A stretch of DNA of 64,000 bases from Guadua angustifolia (lineage: Eukaryota; Streptophyta; Magnoliopsida; Poales; Poaceae): assembly GCA_036346375.1 (NCBI GenBank), contig CM070520.1, forward strand, positions 19,878,852 to 19,942,851. Reading direction: 5' to 3'. Within the stretch, counting starts at the first letter, position 1, and the number at the start of each line of letters is the position of its first letter. The notes beneath the pieces were generated by a model. The model saw only the letters and a list, made by a program, of their open reading frames with translations, ran no database searches and was not told where the DNA came from. Below, piece by piece: positions 1 through 9,619 of the stretch. The translations under genes were made by a program, and so were the position numbers.

Positions 1-570
1 GACGTCAAGTTGTAAAGTATACATTTTGTAATAATAGTAAAACTGAAAAATATGAAAAAAAATGGAAAAAATTTGGCATGACCTTTGCTATATTTTAAAC
101 AATATCAAATTGTAAAGTAAGCATTTAGCAATAATAACTCAATAAATAACATTTCATTTCATTGCTATTCACTAATCAATCCAACAAGTCCATGTCTCAA
201 TCATATGACATTTGAAATCAACATTTCTCACTAAAAATGAATGTTCACACTTGGCATAGCTTCGTCGCCTTTTCATTATCATATATATGCCATGTTGGAT
301 CTGTATGAACACTATGTTAATTTGCAATGAAATGAAATATACAAATGGAACATTATCTTTGGAGTGACGGATAGTATTATTGGGTATACACTTAATTGGC
401 CATGTTGTACTTCTCAGTGGGCATCATCACCAATCCTCATATAGCTAGCAACTCTGCCTTGTATTTGTGCAAAGTTTGCCCCATCCATGGGCTAGTTGTT
501 TGTTATTGTTAATACAACATAGCATAAAATTCAGGGTCTTGCTACTCATAGACCCATTTAGTGGGAGGTT
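1..570. other. AT-rich left flank of the G1 insertion, no gene
   Basis: This stretch is AT-rich and has no convincing coding region. A motif of about 15 bases (tcaa, g or a, ttgtaaagta) occurs near 5 and again near 105, giving a weak direct repeat spaced about 100 bases. After removal of G1, the sequence joins directly to position 49506, so this is probably the 3' side of the broken hAT element whose transposase lies at 49695-52600. I could not find its terminal inverted repeat. Confidence 0.4.
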
Positions 571-575
571 ATACA

Positions 576-1367
576 TGTCGTATGTGTGAAAACGAGACAC
601 GAGAGAGAGAGGGGACGCTGGCCGTCTTACGGGCCACCGTCCAATGGAGACAAAGTGAACACGAGAGTTTATACAGCTTCGGGCACTCAAGGGAATGCCC
701 TACTCCTGTCGGCGTGTCCCCCAAGAGGAGCAGGGGGCTCCTAGCTCAGGCTCTCGCGGGACATGCCAGTGGTTCTAGTTTTTGCATTCAATATTCGTCT
801 CTCTCACAAGTGAGGGTTACAGTCGGGTTTTATAGGCGCCCAACCTTAGTTATATGAAAGTACCATCCTACCCCTACTGCAGAGACTTCAGCGAGGGTAG
901 CTTGGTCATTCTCGGGCGTTGGTGGCGAACTCCACGTCACCGGTCTGTAGGAGTTAACCTCGGACTTTAGGCCCCCATAGAGACCTCCCTCGGGGCCTAC
1001 CCAGGAGGCCCACCCGCGGGGTACACCAAGGAGGCACGCCCGTATACGCCCACGAAGTAGGAGGGTGAACCCCGAAGACGCCCGCGGAGTAGGGAGGCCT
1101 TCGGCGGGCTCCCTCGGAGTAGGAGGGTGAATCCCAAAGACGCCCGCGGAGTAGGGAGGCCTTCGGCGGGCTCCCATGGAGTAGGAGGGTGAACCCCGAA
1201 GACGCCCGCGGAGTAGGGAGGCCTTTGGCGGGCTCCCACGGAGTGGGAGGTGGCTCCATGAGCATGCAGAGTGGGAGGGCCTCATGAGTGCTCCCTAGAG
1301 GTACGCCCTCAAGGCATGAGGGGGACAAGGTCTCCCCCTTAAGGAGTTAGTATATTTTCCTCCAACA
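576..1367 (-). repeat. G1 3' LTR (left copy)
   Basis: This 792-bp LTR matches 48793-49500 closely. It is longer because it holds about one more copy of a 62-bp GC-rich repeat. Its outer edge abuts the ATACA duplication and its inner edge abuts a purine-rich tract on the minus strand. Confidence 0.93.
1042..1252 (-). repeat. 62-bp GC-rich minisatellite in the G1 3' LTR
   Basis: Full 62-bp units run 1081-1142 and 1143-1204, with partial units on either side (1042-1080 and 1205-1252). Each unit starts cccgcggagtagggaggcct and contains ggcgggctccc. In element orientation the array lies in U3, upstream of the TATA box. The partner LTR carries fewer copies (49266-49376). Confidence 0.85.
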
Positions 1368-1385
1368 CTAGCCCCCCTGTCCTTC
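1368..1385 (-). other. G1 polypurine tract
   Basis: On the minus strand the bases just before the 3' LTR read GAAGGACAGGGGGGCTAG. A purine-rich tract in this place is the expected primer for plus-strand DNA synthesis, and it supports the minus orientation. Confidence 0.6.
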
Positions 1386-1744
1386 GGGCGCTCTTAAGAA
1401 GGACCGAGGGACAAGGACAATTGACCAGCCACCTTTTTGAGCTTTATGCATATGCTTGACAAGCAGAGCCCCCCAATAACACTTCTCACCAAATCTCGTA
1501 TATGAAGCCTTGTCTGCAGTGGGCAGCCGGGGCAGCGTCCGTAGCCTGCATAGACTCTTTACTGGAGGCCGAGCCGGTCCCGCGTCTGTTATGGGAGGAA
1601 AAGGAGCAACCGCACGTGTCGGTGCAACTGTTGCAGGGCAAGACCAGTGACACCGTTGCCGCGTGAGGAGACAGAGCTTCACGGGCAGGCGTCGTCGCGT
1701 TGGCAGCCAGTAGCCGCCTGCCGTCTTGAGGAGCACCGTTATAG

Positions 1745-2139
1745 GTGCCGAGGACTCTTGAGCACTTTCGGGAAGAATTTGCCGCCGCTTGCCGCTTGGA
1801 GAGGAGCGGGCGCACGAGAAGAACAGCATCGCCAGAGCCAGCACGAGCAAGTGTCGCCGGTGGTAGCTCGGGCAACTTCGCCGCGGCGAGGCGCCTTCAT
1901 CAGCAGTGCCGAGGGCTCTTCGAGCACTCGGGAAGGCTGCCGCCGCTTGCCGCTTGGAGAGGAGCGGGCGCACGAGAAGAACAGCATCGCCAGAGCCGGC
2001 ACGAGCAAGTGTCGCCGGTGGTAGCTCGGGCCACTTCTGCCGTGCGAGGAGGTGCACTGTCACAGGCTACCAAGGGCTCTTCGAGCACTCAGGAAGGCTG
2101 CCGCCGCTTGCCGCTTGGAGAGGAGCGGGCGCACGGGAA
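1745..2139 (-). repeat. Tandem repeat of about 160 bp in the G1 3' region
   Basis: The motif gccgccgcttgccgcttgga recurs at 1781, 1939 and 2100, giving spacings of 158 and 161 bases and about two and a half units. The flanking gagcact and gagcgggcgcacg motifs repeat with it. The array lies between the opposite-strand gene and the polypurine tract. Translations across it are long in several frames, but this reflects GC content and repetition rather than coding. Confidence 0.8.
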
Positions 2140-2790
2140 GAAACACTCGGGGCCCTTGCCCAGCGCCCATCTTTGGTTCCCTGGGCCGACGGGCACCGAG
2201 GCTTCGCCGGCGAGACTCCTCTCGCTCAAGCTCAGGTACTTCAATAACGCCCGTATAGCTAACGCGACCTTAGCTAATAGGGGCTAGGTACCGAAGCCAC
2301 CGCCCGTTTCAAGCCCTGGGGCGTTAAGGGTCAAACACAATGCTTTGCTGCCTCCCTCACGGACCAGCATTTTGGTCATAGCCCTGGTTGGAACTCATTG
2401 CATTTGTCCGGGCGCTTGGGGTGGAGCCCGAAAACCCTCTTACTTGATCGGTCTGGCGCCACTTTTTGCTGCTCCCTTGGTTGCTAAGGGCTCGTACCAC
2501 TTGGGCTCCTAAACAGGGCAAGGGTCACAAGCGTCAAAGCGATCACAGCCAAAGCCCCGGGCACCTTTAAAGCGTCCACCCTTAGCAAAGTGGTCGGCTC
2601 GTGGTTTTTAACCATTGGGGCTGGCGCCCGTCTTTATTACGGGTATGGGCGGGCCTTACCGCTGATCGTTGTTCGGCGCCAGTTAACGCCCTTCAACCGG
2701 GCAACAAGGCCAACGCCCTTCAACCGGGCGCCAGGGTGAGCGCCCTTTCCTACGAGCGATGCCTGGGTAGCCCCTTGTCTTGGGCACTAT
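2140..2790 (-). other. G1 3' untranslated region, no gene
   Basis: No coding region is supported. A short duplication (aacgcccttcaaccgggc) occurs near 2688 and 2712. The C1 insertion interrupts this region at 2790, and G1 sequence resumes at 37333. Confidence 0.5.
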
Positions 2791-2810
2791 CACTACTACA
2801 AAACAACACA

Positions 2811-3112
2811 TAGGTGACGCCCTATTTGCGGCGGTTCTTTTGGAACCGTTGCAAATACATGTATCAGTGGCGGTTCTATATGGAAATTAGCGGGAGGACC
2901 ATTTGTGGCGGTTTCATCCAAAAACCGCCACAGATAATCATTATCTGTGCGGTTTTATTTGAAACCGCCATCGATAATATTGAGGACTATTTGTGGCGGT
3001 TGGTAGATGGAACCGTCAAAGATAATAAATTATCTGTGGCGATTTGGTTTTAGAACCGCCACTAATCTAATTATCTGTGGCTGTTTTAATTTAAAACCAC
3101 CACAAATAATGC
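2811..3112. repeat. C1 left subterminal repeats
   Basis: Repeated inverted motifs alternate here: ggcggttct or ggcggttt followed by aaccgccacagataat, spaced about 25-40 bases. In the En/Spm family such subterminal repeats bind the element-encoded TNPA-like protein. That function is inferred here. Confidence 0.75.
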
Positions 3113-3116
3113 TTTC

Positions 3117-3124
3117 TATATATA
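3117..3124 (+). promoter_or_regulatory. TATA box of the C1 TNP2 gene
   Basis: TATATATA lies directly after the left subterminal repeats and about 870 bases before the first recognisable transposase-associated coding. The sequence between is AT-rich and intron-like, so a 5' leader with an intron is likely. The start site itself is inferred. Confidence 0.5.
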
Positions 3125-3240
3125 GCCGTTGTGCGCTGGTCATCTTCCTCCACTGTTGCCCGAGAATAAAAGTTAGCTTTTTTATTTCAGATTTTGTTTG
3201 GCCAAGATCTTGTGCTTCTACTTCCTAGAATTGCTCCAAG

Positions 3241-3990
3241 GTGTGTAAAATATGTCTCCTCTCTTCATTTGTCTTTGTAAAATTGCTATTAAAGGTTTAT
3301 TAAGTAGCTTAATTAAGGTTTAGATGCAAGGTCTTCATTTAGTTTGTTTTTATTTACCTAGCAATTTGTAAATGATGATTTATTACCTTGTTGTATTAGA
3401 TTAAGTTGTCTACCTTATTTAGATGATGATTTTTTGTCAAGCATATATCAAATTTATGTATTTACGATTATTGGATATTAATGAAAAATAAATTATAGTT
3501 AATATGATAGATGGGTGATCATGAAGTTAATTGCCTTGCATTTTGAGATGAAGAATTTATTATGTTGCTCTTAGAAGGATATGTATAAAATTACGTAGTT
3601 AATATTTTTCTTAGTTACCATTAATTTTTTTAGTTAGCGGCGTGCATATACATCTTGCTCCATTAGTGGGTATTGTTAGTGAATTTTTATGAAGCATATA
3701 AACCCAATTTATGTAATTAAGATTGTTGGATGTGAATGATAAATAAATTTTAGTTAATATGGTAGTTGGGTGATCATGAAATTTTGAGGTGAGGAATTTA
3801 TTATGTTGATCTTAGGAGGATATATATAATTTTGGTTACATATGAGTATATATTAAAATTAATTAATTAAGTTTGCAACATTTACTTAGTATTAATGTTG
3901 TCCCGTTAGTGGATATTGTTGAATATTGAATAACAATTTATTTAATTAAGATTTTTGGATATTAATAAATTGCTTAAATTAATGAGCGTA
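3241..3990. other. C1 leader or intron, no coding seen
   Basis: This is AT-rich sequence between the C1 promoter and the transposase-associated domain. It holds imperfect repeats around tgttggatattaatgaa and gaggaatttattatgttg (near 3475 and 3725, and near 3550 and 3790), which look like an old internal duplication. I see no coding region. Confidence 0.45.
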
Positions 3991-4272
3991 GATGGACCGG
4001 AGATGGATGTACGATGCGAACCGTTGCAGACCAAGAATATATCGACGGTGTATCTATTTTTCTAAGAAGCGTAGGAGAACGACTTGCAAAAGAAGGCGGA
4101 GTACATACTTGTCCATGCATTGATTGCAAGAACGAGAAGATGTTTTGAACAAAAACCATATCCATTTGCACTTGATGGGAGGGGTTTTGTACCGCTATAC
4201 AAGTTGGACAAGACACGGTGAAGAGGAGATCATACTTCAGCGTGATAACGTCGGCGGACACGGAGCCGCAAT

Positions 4273-5334
4273 GTGGCGGTGACATCGAGTTATGGATCCG
4301 ATGAGGATAGGTTGGTTGTCGATGACGACAATAATCTAGCTCAAATGTTGCGCGATGCAGAAGAGAACTACACTAGTCAGAGAGAGTTTAATCAATTCAA
4401 GGGTTTGATGGAGGATTCGGAGAAACCTTTGTTCCCGGGTTGTAAGGAGGAATACACAAAGTTGCACACGGTGCTCTCGCTGCTGAAATTGAAGGCAGGC
4501 AATGGTTGGTCCGACAAGAGTTTCATGGCGTTGTTACATCTCTTAGCGGACATACTGCCTGAGAAAAACGTGTTGCCTAAAACCACGTATCTAGCTAAGA
4601 AGGTTGTATGTCCCTTGGGATTGGAAGTAGAAAGAATACATGCTTGTCCAAACGACTGTATACTCTATCGCAAAGACTATGGAGACATTCATGTATGTCC
4701 GGTGTGCAAAGCATCACGATACAAGCGTAAGGGTGATGACAGCGAAGCTATCGAGGTGAAGAAAGGAGCTCCCACAAAAGTGGTGTGGTATTTGCCAGTA
4801 ATACCTCGTTTGAAGCATTTATTTGGAAACAAAAAGCATGAGTACAAACGAGAGTACTTCACTCTACGCGCATTGTTGTTATGCACCATCAATGATTTTC
4901 CTGCGCTTGGTAACCTGTCCGGTCGTATTATAAAAGGAGCCAAAGCATGCCCCCAGTGCATGGATGAAACCGCTAGTGTGTGGCTCAACAACTCGAGGAA
5001 AACAGTGTACATGCGTCACCGGAGGTTCCTTCGAGAATCATCCATACCGCAATATGAAGAAACAATTGACGGGATAAAGGAGGACGGTTTAGCTCCAAGG
5101 CGTCTTCATGGGGAAGAGGTGTATGATATGGTTAGGGATCTTAATGTTGTACTTGGAAAGGGGAGTACTGGTAATACATCGCGGTCCCATACTGAGAAGA
5201 CCACGTGGAAGAAGAGATCCATCTTTTGGGACTTACCCTATTGGAAGGACTTGGAAGTTCGACACTGCATCGACGTCATGCATGTAGAGAAGAATGTATG
5301 TGATGGTGGTTGGTGCATTCTTGAATATTCCTAG
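4273..5334 (+). CDS. Tnp2/Transposase_21 core of C1
   Basis: This open stretch of 353 codons is the best-preserved part of the C1 transposase. Near residue 23 it begins the family's conserved start (LAQMLRDAEENY). It continues through LFPGCKEEYTKL and a long segment with paired cysteines (CPNDCILY, CPVCKASRYKRK), typical of the Transposase_21 family. Near the end, FWDLPYWKDLEVRHCIDVMH followed by VEKNVCD is a hallmark of the family. After VEKNVCD the expected continuation is lost to base changes and a stop at 5332. The methionine at 4273 is only the first in frame. The true protein starts upstream in the transposase-associated domain. Confidence 0.85.
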   Translation: MAVTSSYGSDEDRLVVDDDNNLAQMLRDAEENYTSQREFNQFKGLMEDSEKPLFPGCKEEYTKLHTVLSLLKLKAGNGWSDKSFMALLHLLADILPEKNVLPKTTYLAKKVVCPLGLEVERIHACPNDCILYRKDYGDIHVCPVCKASRYKRKGDDSEAIEVKKGAPTKVVWYLPVIPRLKHLFGNKKHEYKREYFTLRALLLCTINDFPALGNLSGRIIKGAKACPQCMDETASVWLNNSRKTVYMRHRRFLRESSIPQYEETIDGIKEDGLAPRRLHGEEVYDMVRDLNVVLGKGSTGNTSRSHTEKTTWKKRSIFWDLPYWKDLEVRHCIDVMHVEKNVCDGGWCILEYS

Positions 5335-6119
5335 CAAAACAAAGGATGGGTGAAGGCACGAAGGGATCTGGAAGACATGAAAATCATAGCCGAGCTACAT
5401 CCTCAAGACACTGAGAAAGGCCGGCTTTACCTTCCCCCAGCTTGCTACACTTTGAGTAAGAAAGAGAAAATAGAACTCTGCAAGTGCACGCATGGTGTGA
5501 AAGTTCCGTCCGGTTACTCATAAACATCAAAAACTGGTATCGATGAAAGATTTGAAGTTAAGCGGCATGAAGTCTTATGATTGTCATGTGATGATGACAC
5601 AAATGCTCCTGTTGCAATTAGAGGTATTTTGCCTGACAAGGTCCGAGAGGCAATCACGAGGTTGTGTTCCTTCTTCAACACGATTTCACAGAAGGTCATC
5701 GATCCCGTTAGACTTTATGAACTTCAGGCTGATGTGGTAAAGACTCGTGCTAAGCGGAGATGTATTTTCCCCATCATTTTTTGATATCATGGTTCATCTC
5801 ATTGTTCACCTTGTCAATGAGATAAATATTTCTTGACCCGTATTCTCGCATCGATGTACCCATTTGAAAGGTATATGGGTGTTACGAAGAAATATGTACG
5901 TGTCGATCTCGTAGGAAGGCTCCATTATAGAAGGTTATGCAACCGAGGAGGTTATTGAGTTACGTGGTCGATTACATGGAGGAGGTCGCACTGCGGTAGG
6001 AGTGCTCAGTATCTCGCCATGAGGGTAGGCTAGGTGGGAAAGGTGTAATAGGAAAGAAATCTACAAATTCTTACGATAATATTTTGTTCGAACAAGCCCA
6101 TTTCACAAATATTGCAACA

Positions 6120-6828
6120 ATCAATTGAGATGTACCGTATATGGACATACACAAGGGTAAGCTAAGGAGGAAAAACCGAGGAAAGTCGAGCTTTGGATAA
6201 CAAAAGAGCACAATCGTTTGTTAGGTCATTGGTTCGAGGAGCACATGTACGGTGAAGAAAGCGAGTGTTACATTGAGGTGGTTGGCAAAAGGGCCTTGGT
6301 ACAATCACAACATGGCAAGGATATGACATCAATGGATATACATTTTACACGAGAGCTTAGGATAGCAAGAGCACTTACCAAAAGCAGTGGTATCGTATAG
6401 ATGCCTCGACAACACGCAGCGTCTGAAGAGCATCTACTATGGGTTCATAGAGGAGATATGGGAGCCGGACTCTGCATTTTCAAGATCCGGTGTTTCGATG
6501 TCATTGAGTGCGACTCCCGAATGGTGTCAAGGTGGACAAGTACGACTTTACTCTGTGGACATCGAACATGTGGGATCTGAGGCGAACCATTCGTACTTGC
6601 AAATCAAGTAGCACAAGTATTCTACATAATCGACCGGCAGATAAGAAGCGCCATGTAGTTACGCAAGGAAAAAGAAGGATCGTTGGAGTTGAGAATGTCG
6701 TGGATGAGAAAGAGTACAACCGGTTTGATGAGTTGCCTCCTTTCGCAGCGACGACATCAGGCCCGAGGAAGAAATCACTCAAGAAGTTACCTATCATCGC
6801 GATGATCACAACGAAGGCCAAATTGTGA
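6120..6828 (+). pseudogene. C-terminal part of the C1 transposase, DUF4216-like
   Basis: Two overlapping frames (6218-6400 and 6508-6828) carry pieces of the C-terminal region of grass CACTA transposases. These include WFEEHMYGE, then GVKVDKYDFTLW, RRIVGVENVVDE and YNRFDELPPF. The final stop at 6826-6828 is followed by AT-rich sequence and then the internal repeat block at 7034. At least one frameshift lies between the two pieces. Confidence 0.75.
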
Positions 6829-7033
6829 AAGAAAATAATTAGCTAGGAGTAATGGCAACATGTCGCCATTTATGGAAATGTGATGTAAGAAATGTATATT
6901 TATGTGGATTTAATAGGAAATAAATATGCATGATTTTGGAGTTGAATTGGATTTAATAGGAAATAAATAAACATTTATGTCGCCAGTACATCTGTAATTA
7001 ACAACGTGTTGGATTGGATTCTGAAAAACCTCA

Positions 7034-7192
7034 TCAGTGGCGGTTATTAATAAAAACCGTCACTGATAAATAAATATCTGTGACGGTTATTAATAAAAAC
7101 CGTCACTGATAATATAGTTTCAGTGACGGTTGTATTTACAAACCGGCACAGATAATATTATTTGTGACGGTTTTAATTAATAACCGTCTCTG
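7034..7192. repeat. Internal block of subterminal-type repeats in C1
   Basis: Five or so copies of the inverted motif gtgacggtt...aaccgtcactgataa lie in the middle of C1, immediately before a second TATA box. They resemble the repeats at the element's ends more than any coding sequence. No CACTA terminus or TSD lies beside them, so they look like an internal regulatory copy rather than the end of another element. Confidence 0.65.
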
Positions 7193-7202
7193 ATAACCCC
7201 CC

Positions 7203-7208
7203 TATATA
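7203..7208 (+). promoter_or_regulatory. TATA box of the second C1 gene
   Basis: TATATA in the context cctatataaccc follows the internal repeat block. About 25 bases later a GC-rich exon-like stretch begins. This mirrors the layout at the left end of C1 (repeats, TATA box, leader). Confidence 0.5.
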
Positions 7209-7229
7209 ACCCTTACAGCCCCCGCTTCT

Positions 7230-7505
7230 TCGATCATCTTTTGCATTCTCACTTGCTCCGCCATTTTCGTGCCCTAACGCGCCCTCCCCACCGTCACCGC
7301 CCCCTCCAACGCCCTCCCCACCGACGCCGCCCATCGGCGCCCGACCGCTGACGCACCGTCCCAGCGGTTTCGCCCCATCGCCTCCTGCCCTAGCTCCCGC
7401 ACCGCGCCGCCACAGCCGTGGGGGAGGACTCTCACACCGCCGCCACTCCAAGCCGCCGTCGCCACTCGAAGCCGCCGCCGCCACTCGGCCGCCGCCCTCG
7501 GCCTC
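7230..7505 (+). other. Probable first exon of the C1 TNP1-like gene
   Basis: This GC-rich, pyrimidine-rich segment ends at a good splice donor (ctcg followed by gtaattc at 7506). The sequence after it is AT-rich and intron-like until 8608. I read it as a leader exon of the second C1 gene. Coding potential is unclear: the long minus-strand translations here are probably effects of composition. Confidence 0.4.
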
Positions 7506-8608
7506 GGTAATTCTTGGTTCACACTGGAATTCTTGGTTTAAATCATATAGAACTGGTTCACACTGGAAGTTGGGAGTCCTTGATGCTTAGCATAACAGTT
7601 GAATTGTTGGTTCTTTGAGTACTGGATTAGGTTTATGAACTGAAGTAACAGTGTATCACCTTTCAGGACGATTTGCCTATGTGCTTTTGATATATACACT
7701 TCTATAGGTTTGGTTATTAGTTTGGCATTGTAAAATGTGCAAGGTGGAATAAATCGGTTTCTTGACGGGAAAATGAAGTCTGTGTAGAGTTTTCATAGGC
7801 TATCCGAGGATTTCATGGACTGAAAAAAAAGAGAAGAGAAATGGAAGGCTGACTAACATGTGGATACCATATTAGTGCTGGTGAGCTGGGACCTAGGGGT
7901 TGAGGGATGCAACAAAAGAGAACAGAAGTCCTGATGTTGCTAGTGTTGACTACGTGCCTGAATTCGCTGGATTATTTTTGTGGATAGCTTACTTTAGCTT
8001 GTTATTTCAATTCCATATTTTCATTTGTCATGCAAACCTTCATGGTCTTACAGTATTCTAGTATTAGTATCCAAGGAGAAATGAGGGAATAAGAATGATG
8101 TGATGCGGATTCTGAGTGTGGGTGTTCTAATTTTGGTCTAAGGCTAAAGTCACTGGAGTGTGCTAATATATTTGAACATCTGAAACGTGACTAACAAAAT
8201 GAAGCATTACTGCCCAGTTGTTAACATAAGCTGGTAGTGATGGAAAGACCAAACCTGCCCCAACCTTCAACGCTACGAGAAACCTACAAAGCTATAACTT
8301 TCGAAAACATTATCTGGAGGCGAAAGAATTTGGAGGCCAAAATCGTTTTTCCTTTCTCTTGTTGACTAGAAGCACGTGGCAAACAGTGCTTGAATAGACA
8401 ATAAAGATCTCCTTAACCTTTGGTTTAACAGATTGTGATATCGACAATTTTTGTTTCAAAAATTTTGCTTTCAGCAGGAAAAATAGATCTGGTTTATCCA
8501 TATAGTATGACATTGCATACCCATAGAAAGTGAAACCCAATGGGATAGAATGAAATAGGACTTTTTCGATTGCAAATCGTAGAAGAGAGAGTTATTTGAT
8601 TGCAAATC
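7506..8608 (+). other. C1 intron sequence left of E2
   Basis: No coding region is supported here. The T-rich, moderately AT-rich sequence fits an intron of the TNP1-like gene. E2 inserted at 8608 and C1 sequence resumes at 23061. Confidence 0.4.
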
Positions 8609-9273
8609 TGTTGACGCCAAAAACGTGAAGGGGGTTTCTGGCCTACAACACACCAGACGAACGCCGGGTTCAAACGTGCGCGAGCGTGCCAATCGATTTG
8701 ACCCTGTAATCGATAAGGAGAATAGTTGTAAAATTCAATCAAGCCGATCCTCGGGGTGAATCGGCTTAAAATCAAGAATCAGCCAGAAAGCCGATTAGAA
8801 AGGTAAATAGACTAGTCGATTAAGACTAATCCGAGGGTAAGAGGTAGATTGATTCTGAAAAGCGATGCTAACAAGGCAGAATAAATCAAACTGAAAAAAA
8901 GCCAATGACGATCAAACAATCGGCGATGCGCAACTTTATTTGATCGATGTCGACTTACAGAGGAAAGATTACAATGCTAAAAAGACTAAGAACTACGGGA
9001 AGTAAAAGCTGGTAGATGTGTTGATTGTTGTTGTCTCTTCAAGCGACCTTGGTGCGCCTTATATACCCACCTAGCCGATCCGAGTCACGATCCAACACGA
9101 CAACGTAGTCGAATAAACCGTAGTTTCCTACCGGTCTCTAGTTTCCAATTTGTTATCTGCGTGTCATATGAGATTTCCATGTGTTTATCGAGCTCGCGGA
9201 TATTCTCGTATCTTATCCAAACTCATGCTTTTCCGCCGATTCTTCTAGAAATTTCCAAAACTGGGTGCAAACA
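8609..9273 (-). repeat. E2 3' LTR (left copy)
   Basis: The 665-bp LTR starts TGTTGACGCC and ends GTGCAAACA on the plus strand. It aligns throughout with 22400-23055, but with numerous one- to three-base indels, many where one copy has CTG or CAG and the other has CG. On the minus strand the neighbouring AAAAATGGGGGCATA (9274-9288) is the polypurine tract. Confidence 0.92.
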
Positions 9274-9477
9274 TATGCCCCCATTTTTGGAAGATAACTG
9301 TTATCTTTCAAAAATATGCATCGGCTTTTATCGATCGGCTTCATTACCCATCGGCTTTGCTCACTCTTGATTTGAGAAGCGTAGTCCGATGGCGTATGGC
9401 AGTAAAAATCTCGGTCTTGGTTTTAATGCCAGGTGTCGTCTCGAATTCATTTCCGCCCTTTCACCTTTTCACCGTGC

Positions 9478-9486
9478 TATATATAT
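9478..9486 (+). promoter_or_regulatory. TATA box of the E2 opposite-strand gene
   Basis: TATATATAT in the context gtgctatatatatgcggg lies about 140 bases before the first ATG of the plus-strand gene. Its place, on the strand opposite to gag-pol and just inside the 3' LTR, parallels the promoter at 38348 in G1. Confidence 0.5.
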
Positions 9487-9619
9487 GCGGGACCCCCTCT
9501 GTCATTTTCACGCTTTCCAGCTTTCGCAACTCCTGCAATCGGCTTTTATTCTTTAATCGGCTTCTACGCTCCAGACTTCTTTGCCCGACAATCGGTCTTC
9601 CTTCTCTCAATCAATTTGA

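Larger units (their letters stand above)
3991..6828 (+). pseudogene. C1 TNP2-type CACTA transposase gene, frameshifted
   Basis: Translation in changing frames recovers the usual order of a grass CACTA transposase. First comes a transposase-associated domain (3991-4225) beginning MDRRWMYD with a cysteine-rich segment. The Tnp2/Transposase_21 core follows (4273-5334), then a DUF4218-like region (about 5335-6060) with the YMGV motif, and a DUF4216-like C-terminus (about 6120-6828) ending near NRFDELPPF. TNP2 binds the element termini and cuts them for cut-and-paste movement in the nucleus. Frame changes and stops occur near 4140, 4270, 5320, 5520, 5785 and 6400, so the gene cannot make a full protein as shown. 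Some breaks may be splice sites, which I could not resolve. Confidence 0.85.

Noticed and set aside
830..1328. Long overlapping minus-strand translations rich in Pro and Leu
   Set aside because: They fall wholly in the G1 LTR minisatellite. The repeated peptide follows the 62-bp unit, and the partner LTR gives shorter versions.
1368..2287. Open frames of 125-231 codons on both strands
   Set aside because: The frames lie across the 160-bp tandem repeat in GC-rich 3' untranslated sequence, have no domain and coexist on opposite strands.
7034..7192. A separate CACTA element starting here
   Set aside because: There is no CACTA terminus or 3-bp duplication beside the repeats, and C1's own ends at 2791 and 37329 pair with a matching TAT.
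7173..7522. Minus-strand frames rich in Gly, Arg and Ala
   Set aside because: GC-rich composition of a probable plus-strand leader exon explains them. There is no domain and no promoter on the minus strand.
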